Shown in pieces: positions 55,086 through 63,449 of a DNA stretch of 64,000 nucleotides (position 1 is the first letter of the stretch; every line of letters begins with the position of its first letter). A program made the position numbers and the translations under genes. Below the pieces are notes generated by a model. It ran no database searches and was not told the origin of the DNA. It saw nothing but the letters and a program-made list of their open reading frames with translations. This DNA comes from Brachionus plicatilis (lineage: Eukaryota; Rotifera; Eurotatoria; Ploima; Brachionidae), in NCBI GenBank assembly GCA_010279815.1, contig QEOQ01000690.1, forward strand, positions 626,805 to 690,804. Reading direction: 5' to 3'.

Positions 55086-56705
55086 TTTAAATTATAAGTA
55101 TTAAAATTTTAATTTTGATTAAAAGCTCGATTTTTTTAAACAAATCATGTTAGAAAACATGTTAAAAAGCATGCAAAAACACAAAAATTTTATAAGCTAC
55201 TCAGGTCAACTAGATCAGAGCAAATTCTATTTCTAAAGCTCCTTCAAATTAAAAAAAAATAAAAAATTATTAACTTCAATTGTTTATTTTTATATCAGTA
55301 TTGAGAATTAGGCATTATATTAAATAGCTATTTTATTCAATTTATTCTCATAGTCTAAAAGCTTTTCACCTAAATTGAGATTTGATCACCTAATTCAATT
55401 TAGGTTATATTTGATCATCTAATTCCTTATCGTGAACAAAAAAATTATGAGAATGAATTTTTACAATTTTTAATTACAATTGTAAAAAAAGACCATCGCT
55501 TGGAATAAAATTCAATTTTACGTTTTTTAAGATATTTTCTATTAAGAGAATTAAGCTAAATCTGAAGTGATTAAATTAAAAATTAGAGTTATTAAAAATT
55601 AACACTCACTTCTATAAATTATTTAGAAAAATTGAGGAAGTTTAGAGATTTTAATTATATATTTATCATTTTATACTTTATTCTTACGACATTGTTATTT
55701 TAGTCCTTTTAAAAATTACATAAAAAACAGGTATATTATGAAAGTAATTTTTTCATAAAATTTAATCCATGTTATAATCAAATATATGATAATCAAAATT
55801 AGAGAAAGCATTATTTTTTTTGTATTTCTATGAAAATAATATTTTTTAGAAAAAACAAGAGTAGATATAGTCTGGCTCATAAAGTCCCAAATTAAAATCC
55901 AAGTACTGACTTTGAATTTTTATTTTTTTAAAGCCATAGTTAAAGCTTTAAAAAATATTTACTTGGAATTAAAAAAAAATTTAAGTAAAGACTTGACTTA
56001 AGACTTGTGACTTTTGAACAACTCTAGTCTGGTTTTGGTAGTATTTTTTTTAATAATAAAAAAACATATTTTTAACTTCTAATAAATATTATTTTTAAAT
56101 TAAAATCGTTTTTAAAATTAGATGGATAAAAAAATTTTCAAAACCTTGGTTTTAAGTTTTTCCAATAAATTGGAAAACTAGACTAAAAATTTAGAGCTAC
56201 AAAAAAAAAAAATATATAATATAATAATATTTTAAAAATAAAAAAATTCAATTATCACTGAATTCAAATTTTCATTTTTAATATTTTTTATATTTTTTGA
56301 CTTTAAATGTAGCACCAAAACTTAAGTTTTTAAGTTTAAATGCTGCATCAAAACCCAACTCGGCAGAAACCCAGAAAATCGACTTGACATACATGTATAT
56401 ATTACCAAAATATCACCTTTAGGTGCACTCGGATATCAGCATGGTATTACAGTAATTAACTTAAAAAAGCGCTAAATCCATCAATGCTTAGCTGGCTGCG
56501 TCTTAATCAATTAAAAATTAATTTTAATAATCCAACAAAACAATCTTATGGAAAAAAGTTACTTTAATAAATTAAGCTTTTGAAAAATTAGTTTTGATTT
56601 TTTTTGAACATAAATGATTACTTTTTAGCCGAGTCATTATTAACAACCCAAAAAAAGGCATTTGAAAAAAATGATCACTTCAATTCAACTTAATTGTTCT
56701 TAAAA
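55086..56705. other. Intergenic DNA upstream of TTC38
   Basis: AT-rich and mostly without features. At 55870-56026 a 5'-truncated copy of the GTTGTTTAAA MITE ends in GACTTTTGAACAACTCTAG. No gene. Confidence 0.45.
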
Positions 56706-58127
56706 ATGCATTCGAATTGGAGGGACTGCAGAGCTTGGTATGATGAAAAATTGCCCATGAACACCAACTCAAATGAAGCGAGCAAATTTTATGACATTTG
56801 CTTAAGTCAATTAGCTGGGTATTACGAAAATCACCAGTTCGGTGGCATAGTGGGCTCATTAACCAAAATGACTAGTGCTGATCCAAATTTTATCCTAGGC
56901 CAATGCTTGAAAAGTGGAATTGAACTCTTGGGAACCAATGCTACTCTTACCTCAGACACTTACCAAAAATCCATTCAAGATTTAGTTGCAAAATCCGAGG
57001 CCTTGGCAGACCAGCTTACACTACGTGAAAAGCTTCACGTTCGAGCGATCCAACACTTGGCTAAGGGAGATCTGCCCGAATCTGTCACAGTGTGGGAAGA
57101 TATTTTAATAGACCATCCAACTGATATGATGGCAGTGCGAATGAGCGCTGGGGTCTACTTTTATCTTGGTGATAGCATTCAAATGAGAGATAGCATTGCC
57201 AGAATTTTGCCCAAATGGAATCAAAGAGTTCCATTGTTCAACTATTTGTACGGATACTATGCTTTTGGACTGACTCAGACTAAAGAACTGGAAAAAGCTG
57301 TAAAATATGCTAGAATGGGCATTGAGATGAACAGACAAGATGGATGGGCATGTCACGCCATAGCCCATGTAAATGAATATGCTTCAAGTCCTGATAAAGG
57401 AATAGAATTTCTGCTTAGTACGCAAAAAGATTGGAACTATTGTGATTTTATCAGAGGGCACAATTATTGGCATTTGTGTCTATTCTATTTAGAAAAACAA
57501 GAATATGGCAAGGTTTTGGACATTTTGGACAACAATGAGGCTTTTTTGGATCCAAAAATGAGCATAGATATGATAAATGTTTCCAGTTTGCTGTCCAGAC
57601 TAAAGCTTGATGGGTTTAATGACAAAGAATACTTGAGAAAAAAATTTGATGATTTGAAAAAAAAATTTGGTGACAGAATTGATCAGCATGGATACATGTA
57701 TAGCGATTTTCACATGGCATTGATCTACTCGATGGTCGGAAGTGAACAGGAAAAAGAAATATACACAAAATCTTTGGAGGAATTCATTGGAAATGAAAGT
57801 GTAGGACATTTTATTAGAAATTTAAATGATAAATTGGGACGGAAAATAGTCAAAGCTTTGTTTGATTATGGTGAGAAAAATTTTGATAAAAGTGTAGATT
57901 TGCTGTATCCGATTCGGTATGAGCTGAAAAAAATTGGAGGTTCTAACGCTCAAAGAGATATCTTTAACCTCATTCTTATAGATTCTTGTATGAGATCTAA
58001 ATTTGAAAGACACAATAGAATGGGTGCTGGTCTTTTATTTGAAAGACTGGCTCAAAGGGACAGCTCTCCGATAACTAACCGGATTGCTGATCGATTTTTT
58101 GTTCATGATTTTTACAATGATTTTTGA
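56706..58127 (+). CDS. TTC38: Tetratricopeptide repeat protein 38
   Basis: A single exon of 473 residues; the human protein has 469. The ATG at 56706 starts MHSNWRDCRAWYDEKLPMNT, which aligns with the vertebrate start (LRDCQAW-KDARLPLST). This decides against the upstream TTG of the same frame at 56694. Conserved blocks include LREKLHVRAIQHLAKGDLP, WEDILIDHPTDMMAV, FYLGDSIQMRDSIARILPKW, HAIAHVNEY, HNYWHLCLFYLE and RYELKKIGGSNAQRDIFN. These give TPR-like helical pairs through the whole length, with invariant histidines. The biochemical function of TTC38 is not established; it is a soluble, widely conserved protein. It is intact, with no frame break. A polyadenylation signal AATAAA lies at 58245-58250. 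Confidence 0.95.
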   Translation: MHSNWRDCRAWYDEKLPMNTNSNEASKFYDICLSQLAGYYENHQFGGIVGSLTKMTSADPNFILGQCLKSGIELLGTNATLTSDTYQKSIQDLVAKSEALADQLTLREKLHVRAIQHLAKGDLPESVTVWEDILIDHPTDMMAVRMSAGVYFYLGDSIQMRDSIARILPKWNQRVPLFNYLYGYYAFGLTQTKELEKAVKYARMGIEMNRQDGWACHAIAHVNEYASSPDKGIEFLLSTQKDWNYCDFIRGHNYWHLCLFYLEKQEYGKVLDILDNNEAFLDPKMSIDMINVSSLLSRLKLDGFNDKEYLRKKFDDLKKKFGDRIDQHGYMYSDFHMALIYSMVGSEQEKEIYTKSLEEFIGNESVGHFIRNLNDKLGRKIVKALFDYGEKNFDKSVDLLYPIRYELKKIGGSNAQRDIFNLILIDSCMRSKFERHNRMGAGLLFERLAQRDSSPITNRIADRFFVHDFYNDF

Positions 58128-58244
58128 AGGATTTAAAATAATCAAGCTAAAATAAATTTTAAAATTGTGAAATTTTTGTTGAAAAACAAATTCGAGTTTT
58201 TTGTATTTATTTTTGAGTTTTTTTTAATTCAACATAATGTTGAC

Positions 58245-58250
58245 AATAAA
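58245..58250 (+). terminator. Polyadenylation signal of TTC38
   Basis: AATAAA lies about 120 bp after the TTC38 stop. It is the first canonical signal downstream. Confidence 0.5.
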
Positions 58251-58348
58251 GGAAAAAATAATATTAACAAAGGATTTATTATTGCAAGGAATTCTTAGTA
58301 TTTTTTGTCCGTATAAAATATTGCACCAAAAGATGAAAAAATAAAATA

Positions 58349-58639
58349 TAATAATTTGAAAGGAATTTTTAGATTTTAAAACTTGATGAAAAATTTATTT
58401 GGTCCTCAGAATGGTAAAAAAAAGCAGGCCTTTTGAGTGTTAAACAAATTAAAAGAACGAATTGGACTTTTGAGAAAAATAAACTTCAGAAATCAATCGG
58501 CGATTATTTTAAAACAAATTAAAAAAAAGTTTTTTTGTAAATTTATTTTATGTGAATTTCTTAAAAAAATTAAGATAAAAGGAAATATTTGAAAATAATT
58601 TTTGTGCTAAAACATTTTATTTGACGTTTTTATTTGTCT
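58349..58639 (+). repeat. Direct repeat R, copy 1
   Basis: About 290 bp closely matching 63139-63449 (both start TAATTTGAAAGGAATTTTTA and end TTTTTATTTGTCT). The shared part includes GGTCCTCAGAATGG and CAGAAATCAATCGGC. The two copies flank the LINE ORF1 and nested-insertion stack. It contains decayed coding with stops. Confidence 0.85.
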
Positions 58640-58682
58640 AAAAAAATTAAAATTTATTAAAGAAAAATATTTCTATTTTTTT

Positions 58683-59050
58683 TTGTTTCAAATGAAAATT
58701 TCATCGATACTGGACCAACCTTGCAATGGACTCCGCAAAATACCAGACAACATACTGTGTGTATTGAATCCCAAACTTCAAGATGACCAAAAAGATCTAA
58801 TCTTAATATCGATCAGAGCCCTGTCGAAACTTCTTGAGTTAAAATGGCTTAGTTTACAACTTGGAAGAATCGTGTGATAATTTTGGAAGATCTTGAATGT
58901 ATTATCAAATCGAAATATAATATTATCGAAGAGCTTTTAAAAAAAGTCGAGTCTTATGTTCAAATAATTGAAAACCTTTCAAAAAGAGTTCAACAATTGG
59001 AGAAAAAAGATAATGAAAACCTGAATGGAATTGAAAAGGGAAAAGTCCTT
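58683..59050 (+). pseudogene. LINE ORF1 coiled-coil part (interrupted)
   Basis: The first frame (starting MKISSILDQPCNGLRKIP) runs to a stop at 58877. A shifted frame then gives ILEDLECIIKSKYNIIEELL and ENLSKRVQQLEKKDNENLNG, a leucine-heptad coiled coil of the kind that begins many LINE ORF1 proteins. The sequence stops exactly where element D begins (59052). The likely continuation, across the nested insertions, is at 62906. Confidence 0.6.
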
Positions 59051-59250
59051 TGACGCATAAAAAAATACCTTTTTAGCATGAATAAATAATTTTTTTCCGC
59101 ATACAAAAAAAATAAGCACTAGCAGCATATAATTTTTTTTAGAATAGCATGAAATTTACTTTAACGCATAGAAAAATTAACTTAAACGAATATATAATCA
59201 AAAATTACATAAAAAAAATATCATAGAAAAAACTGTTGAATGATTAGAGC

Positions 59251-59457
59251 TCATTGAGCTTTGAGTGGACGACCACGACGTCTCTTTTGTAAAGAACCAA
59301 CTAGTTCAGGATCCTTATGTGGCGAGTTTGTTATTGTTTTTTTTGTTTTTTGATTCTCTACTGGGGGTGAACCAACATTTCGTTTTCTAGTGACTCGAAC
59401 AGGTTCAGGCTCAGTTTCAAAGTCTTTTCCGCAAACACCTTTATTTTATCTCAGTCA
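59251..59457 (-). pseudogene. AT-hook protein of element D (fragment)
   Basis: The minus frame is open from about 59457 to the stop at 59251 and reads KDFETEPEPVRVTRKRN, PPVENQKTKK and SLQKRRRGRPLKAQ. The R-R-G-R-P core is an AT-hook at the extreme C-terminus, as in element C. There is no ATG: an in-frame stop lies just upstream, so the N-terminus is missing or in another exon. Confidence 0.5.
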
Positions 59458-59705
59458 TATTTGACTTCGAATAATGATTTTTTTTAATCTACATTATATT
59501 GCATTTTATTTTGCGCTTTTGGAAAAAATAAAAACATGCATAACTTAATTGTCTATGTGCTATAATTTTTTTTTCGTGCGTTTTTTGGGTCTATTAAAAC
59601 TCAAGATCAGATTTTTCAATTACTGATACTCATTTTAATTACCCGATATTGGTTTTCAAGATAAAAAAATAAGTGTTACAAATTTTTTTTTTAATTAAAA
59701 TCAAT

Positions 59706-59749
59706 TGTTATGACCGAGACTAAGCAGGAGCTAAATTAATAAATTAAAA
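59706..59749 (-). repeat. 3' LTR remnant
   Basis: 44 bp identical to the end of the 5' LTR (TTTTAATTTATTAATTTAGC ... GGTCATAACA). The match breaks off abruptly on its upstream side, marking the deletion junction. The TAG of the gag-protease frame lies inside it. Confidence 0.85.
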
Positions 59750-61746
59750 TTCAATGATGTTATGCTTTCCTTCCTTTTACAATGGCTGAAACTAACTGGA
59801 TCGCTGGAGGAAAAAGCTAAATTTGAAATGTTGTTCACCATACTTCTAAGTCCATCATACAGATCTCTTGTAGTTGGACAAACAGATAGGATATCTTGTC
59901 CTAGAATAAAAGATTTTCCTAAATTTTTAATTACCAAAACTATTGCATGACAGTAGTGGTCTGCAAGCTGCACCTTCACGAGCGCGCCGAATGAACTTAC
60001 AAGTTCTCCATTTGCGGTTTTGAAAAGTCTGTTACCATCTACTCTGGTAGCTTTGGCAGTATGGTATATATTTTCATCCATTGCTGATACATCAGCACCT
60101 GTGTCTAACCTAAAATCAACTAAAACGTCGTTGACTTTACAAATACCGTCGATACGCTTTGTCGACATTTCCTCAATCAAAAACAATTTTGGTGTTTGTT
60201 TTGAAATCGACGTTGGTGTTTTGAAATCTTCTTGGTTTGTACCAAACATTGGTAAAGGATCTTGGTACGGAGTACTTGTCAACGTGCTCTGGTTGGGTCC
60301 CCCAACGCTTTTGAAACTCACACTTTTCATGTCGTTTGACGAACGCTCTCCGTAATTTCCATTTTTTAAATTTGGGCAGTTTGTCTTATAATGACCAGGG
60401 TTGTTGCAGTGGTAGCAGATTGGTGTTCGAGATTGTTTATCTGAAAAAGCGCTTCTTTGGGTTCCATTTCTGTACCCTGAGTTGTTTGGAGATTGATGTT
60501 TGTACATTTGGGAATTTACAAATTCTTGCTGCTGATTTTGTTGGGATGTATACTGTCTATTTTGTTCGAACGAACTACCTGGGTTATTAGTTCCATAATC
60601 ATTTAATAAATATCGGTTATCGGATGAATTTTCCATTTCACTTACCTCATCAAGTATTTGTTCAAGGCTGACAAATTTTCTAAATCGCAGACACTCTCTG
60701 ATCGCTTGAGATCTCAGTCCATTTTTGAATTGTTCCAACACAAATTGTTTCAAAGATTCACTATTTAAGTCTGGCCAGGCTTGTCTTGATAGTTTGCTTA
60801 ACTCGGCTGCAAACAAAAAACAATTTTCATCTGTTCGTTGGTATCGTTCATAAAACTGTTTACGTGCCTCAGCAGTCGGAACACTCGGTTTTTTAAAAAA
60901 CCTAATCATGGCTTCCTTGATTTGTTCATAACTCATTCGACTACCATCTCTATGGCGGAGCTCTCCTAACAATTTTAAACATTCATGGTTCAAACATGAC
61001 AATAATACATCTCGCTTATTCGGCATTTGATTCGCCTTCACATAAATTTCAAATTGATTCAACCATGTTACAACATCATGTTTCCTAGTAAACTTCTCGG
61101 GTGGCTGAAGCGTCGTGCAGTTGAACACAGTCAACTGTTTGCCATGATCGCTGTTCGGTTCTTTAGCATCTTTTAATTTTTTCTTTTTAAGCGCTACATT
61201 ACGCTTTGATTCAAACGAATTCTCACTAGAATCGCTTGAGAAGTACTTCTTCGTGCTCCTAATTGGGGTAAAATTTAATCTTCTTTGCAATGGCATTGTT
61301 GGATTATCATTACCATCCCACACATTATACAAATGACTTCTAGGTGTCATAATTGTTTTATTATTCAATTCAACGCCGCTTGATGCATGATTTCTTTTTA
61401 ACTCGACTGATCCTAAATCTGTGTAAGCTTTTGGTTTAGTGTGACAGCCAATGTAGTTCACGTGGCTTCCGTTTACATCTTTGGACATTCCACCCTCTTT
61501 CATTGCTTCACCATTAACCTCATTTCCACTCTGATCCGTTGTCTTCGACCTATACCAATTTTGAAATCCCCTGCACGTGCGCTTTGACAATTTTAATAAT
61601 CCAATCAGACACCAGACTAAAATTACTGACAACAAAAATAATTGGGGATAATAAGAATTCCAATAAAATTCGTTAATATTGTACCAAATCCCATCATAAT
61701 ACGTTCTACGCTCCCTATAAGCGCTAAAATACTCAAAAATTTTCAT
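59731..61746 (-). CDS. Gag-protease polyprotein, 671 aa
   Basis: Residues 34-52 form one hydrophobic helix (QLFLLSVILVWCLIGLLKL), unusual for a gag N-terminus. Residues about 215-375 are a gypsy-type capsid domain (VVTWLNQFEIYVKAN, EARKQFYERYQRTDENCFLF, LRSQAIRECLRF). CYHCNNPGHYKTNC at 444-457 is the nucleocapsid zinc knuckle. Residues 541-622 are a retropepsin domain with the catalytic LDTGAD at 547-552 and ILGQDIL at 614-620. The last five residues and the stop are read from the LTR remnant, showing that the frame was cut and fused to LTR sequence. The frame is undamaged, so a gag-protease product could be made, but the element cannot replicate alone. Confidence 0.85.
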   Translation of the reverse strand: MKIFEYFSAYRERRTYYDGIWYNINEFYWNSYYPQLFLLSVILVWCLIGLLKLSKRTCRGFQNWYRSKTTDQSGNEVNGEAMKEGGMSKDVNGSHVNYIGCHTKPKAYTDLGSVELKRNHASSGVELNNKTIMTPRSHLYNVWDGNDNPTMPLQRRLNFTPIRSTKKYFSSDSSENSFESKRNVALKKKKLKDAKEPNSDHGKQLTVFNCTTLQPPEKFTRKHDVVTWLNQFEIYVKANQMPNKRDVLLSCLNHECLKLLGELRHRDGSRMSYEQIKEAMIRFFKKPSVPTAEARKQFYERYQRTDENCFLFAAELSKLSRQAWPDLNSESLKQFVLEQFKNGLRSQAIRECLRFRKFVSLEQILDEVSEMENSSDNRYLLNDYGTNNPGSSFEQNRQYTSQQNQQQEFVNSQMYKHQSPNNSGYRNGTQRSAFSDKQSRTPICYHCNNPGHYKTNCPNLKNGNYGERSSNDMKSVSFKSVGGPNQSTLTSTPYQDPLPMFGTNQEDFKTPTSISKQTPKLFLIEEMSTKRIDGICKVNDVLVDFRLDTGADVSAMDENIYHTAKATRVDGNRLFKTANGELVSSFGALVKVQLADHYCHAIVLVIKNLGKSFILGQDILSVCPTTRDLYDGLRSMVNNISNLAFSSSDPVSFSHCKRKESITSLNFNLLI

Positions 61747-61860
61747 CTTCCCCTTTCTTAACTTAACGATTAAATCCGATAATCTTTTAGGCGTGCTTTG
61801 TTTTTAATTAATTCAAAACAAATGCACGATGATCAAGCAAAGTATATGCCTAATCCACTG

Positions 61861-61873
61861 GTCACGGCACCAA
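61861..61873 (-). other. Primer-binding site, tRNA-His-like
   Basis: The minus strand directly after the 5' LTR reads TTGGTGCCGTGAC. TGGTGCCGTGAC complements the 3' end of animal tRNA-His (GTCACGGCA plus CCA). The match ends after 12 nt. The tRNA identity is from memory of the tRNA sequence. Confidence 0.65.
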
Positions 61874-62111
61874 TGTTATGACCGAGACTAAGCAGGAGCT
61901 AAATTAATAAATTAAAAGGAAGATTTTGTGCAATCTCTTTATTTAGTACTTCTCGTTGCCGTGAATAATAATAATAAAAAAAAAGAACAAGTCAAAGCTA
62001 AAACATGTTTGAAACTTGATAACTGTGATGCTGCAGATTAGAAGCGCTTTTCAACAGTCATATTTCAGTCTCAAACATGAATGTTGTACTTTTAAGATGA
62101 CGACTGCAACA
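61874..62111 (-). repeat. 5' LTR, 238 bp
   Basis: On the minus strand it begins TGTTGCAGTCGTC and ends GGTCATAACA, giving the usual TG...CA with TGTT/AACA complementarity. AATAAAG about 60 bp before the end can serve as the polyadenylation signal. The CAAT target duplication abuts it. Confidence 0.8.
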
Positions 62112-62115
62112 CAAT

Positions 62116-62840
62116 TAAGAAATAAATAAAAAAAATTATAAATAAATTTAAAAAAAAAAACATTTTTCGGTAGTGGTGGTAAAGTTTGGACACAAACTGC
62201 TGCAAAATAAGTTTTATTAAATTGAAAACCAGTTAAATTTAAATTATTAGAAATTGTTTTAAAATTAAATGTTCAAAATTTTTAATGATAATTTGTTAAA
62301 CATAAACAAAAGCTAACACTAAAAAAAAATTTTAAGGATAGGTCGAATATTGATAAAAACAGTACTAAATTTTAAGATTTTTAGAATTTTTCCTGAATTA
62401 ATAAATAATAAAGTTTCGAGATCCATTTTTAATTTTTTTTTTTGAAATGAAAAGAAAAAGAGAGAGAGAAAATGCAATGTTGAAACAAACTTGATTGTTA
62501 AATGTAGCTTTTAATAATTAGTCTGATCTTAAAATTTATTAGTTGATATTGAAATTCAGTATCAGAAAATGTTAATTGAAAAATTGATTATTTATTTATT
62601 TATTTATTTGAATTAACCTCCTTTAAGGAGAAGTAAAAGAAAATAAAAATTAAATTCTTTTTGTGTTTTTGTGTTTTTTTTCAAAAATGAAAAATTATTA
62701 CCTAAAAATAAAATTACAAAAATAAAAAAGGAACATTAGTTCGAAAATAGAAAAAGGCATGAAAGTTAGAAAGCAAGATAATTTGGACCAAAATTCATGA
62801 ATTTCTTTTACTTTGAATTAGCGATTTTACTATGAATTTC
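62116..62840. other. Interior of element F
   Basis: AT-rich, with AGAGAGAGAG near 62460 and TTTATTTATTTATTTATTTG near 62590. The latter is followed by CCTCCTTTAAGGAG, possibly another SINE-like tail in reverse. No gene. Confidence 0.4.
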
Positions 62841-62905
62841 ACTGATCTTGAAAATTGAAGATCATTGATCTTGAGTTTTAATAGACCCTTTTTTTTTTAT
62901 GCGAC

Positions 62906-63138
62906 AAAAACCCTCGCCAAATTGAAAATAAAAAATGATGTGAAAGAAACAAAATTGACATCAGCTTCAAATAATATCGGTAGCAATTGGGTACAAGTAG
63001 CGAGTAGAAGTTTAAAAAATATTAAGAAACCTGTGGAAAATGTAACTACTAATGAGTTCAAAGAACGAGAAAATAGGAAAAAATATACTATTTTATATGG
63101 AATTACTGAGTCAGAGAAAGAAAATTTAAAAATTTCTA
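62906..63138 (+). pseudogene. LINE ORF1, second part
   Basis: The frame reads TLAKLKIKNDVKETKLTSAS, NWVQVASRSLKN, and then RENRKKYTILYGITESEKEN. The last is the start of the RNA-binding domain of LINE ORF1 proteins (R-K-N-x-x-I-x-G-I-x-E-S). It then runs into direct repeat R. With 58683-59050 it forms one ORF1 split by element D. Confidence 0.6.
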
Positions 63139-63449
63139 ATAATTTGAAAGGAATTTTTAGATTTTAAAGTCGGATGAAAAATTTATTTGGTCCTCAGAAT
63201 GGTAAAAAAAACAGGCCCTTTGAGTGTTAAACAAATTAAAAGAACGAATTGGACTTTTGAGAAAAATAAACTTCAGAAATCAATCGGCAATACTTTTAAA
63301 AAAAATTAAGAAAAATTTTTTTTGTAAATTTATTTTATATGAATTTCTTTAAAAAAAAAAGCTTTAAAAAAATCTCGAAAAAAATCATAAGAAAATATTT
63401 GAAAATAATTTTTGTGCTAAAACATTTTATTCGACGTTTTTATTTGTCT
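63139..63449 (+). repeat. Direct repeat R, copy 2
   Basis: About 310 bp corresponding to 58349-58639, with a few small insertions (for example at 63355-63385). It follows the ORF1 frame without a gap, so it may itself be the next part of the LINE. Confidence 0.85.

Larger units (their letters stand above)
59706..62111 (-). mobile_element. LTR retrotransposon lacking pol, with 4-bp target duplication
   Basis: On the minus strand: 5' LTR 62111-61874, primer-binding site, gag-protease frame, then directly 44 bp of the 3' LTR end (59749-59706). CAAT flanks both sides (59702-59705 and 62112-62115). Reverse transcriptase, RNase H, integrase and most of the 3' LTR are absent. The gag layout with one CCHC knuckle and a D-T-G-A protease fits the Ty3/gypsy group. 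Confidence 0.85.
59587..62888. mobile_element. Element F: GGGTC-ended TIR element, host of the LTR element
   Basis: A perfect 23-bp inverted repeat starts GGGTCTATTAAAACTCAAGA at 59587 and, in reverse complement, at 62888. TCAAGATCA-type words recur just inside both ends (59600-59660 and 62840-62880). It sits in a T-run (six T on the left, ten on the right), consistent with a 6-7-bp target duplication. Without the LTR insertion it is about 0.9 kb and apparently non-coding. Confidence 0.75.
59052..62905. mobile_element. Element D: GCAT-word ends around an AT-hook gene, split by element F
   Basis: The left end GACGCATAAAAAAATACC and the right end (reverse complement GTCGCATAAAAAAAAAA at 62905) are inverted. 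Spaced GCAT words (AGCATGAATAAA, CGCATACAAAAA, AGCATGAAAT, CGCATAGAAA) fill the first 180 bp, and AGCAC/TGCATG words recur near 59530-59580. The coding part is the minus-strand AT-hook frame. Element F (59587-62888) sits in its right T-run. Without F the element would be about 550 bp. Confidence 0.6.

Noticed and set aside
55203..55216. GGTCAACTAGA as the second terminus of the SWIM-finger MULE
   Set aside because: It is in direct, not inverted, orientation to the end at 53188 and lacks the TCAAGC words; probably chance or another element.
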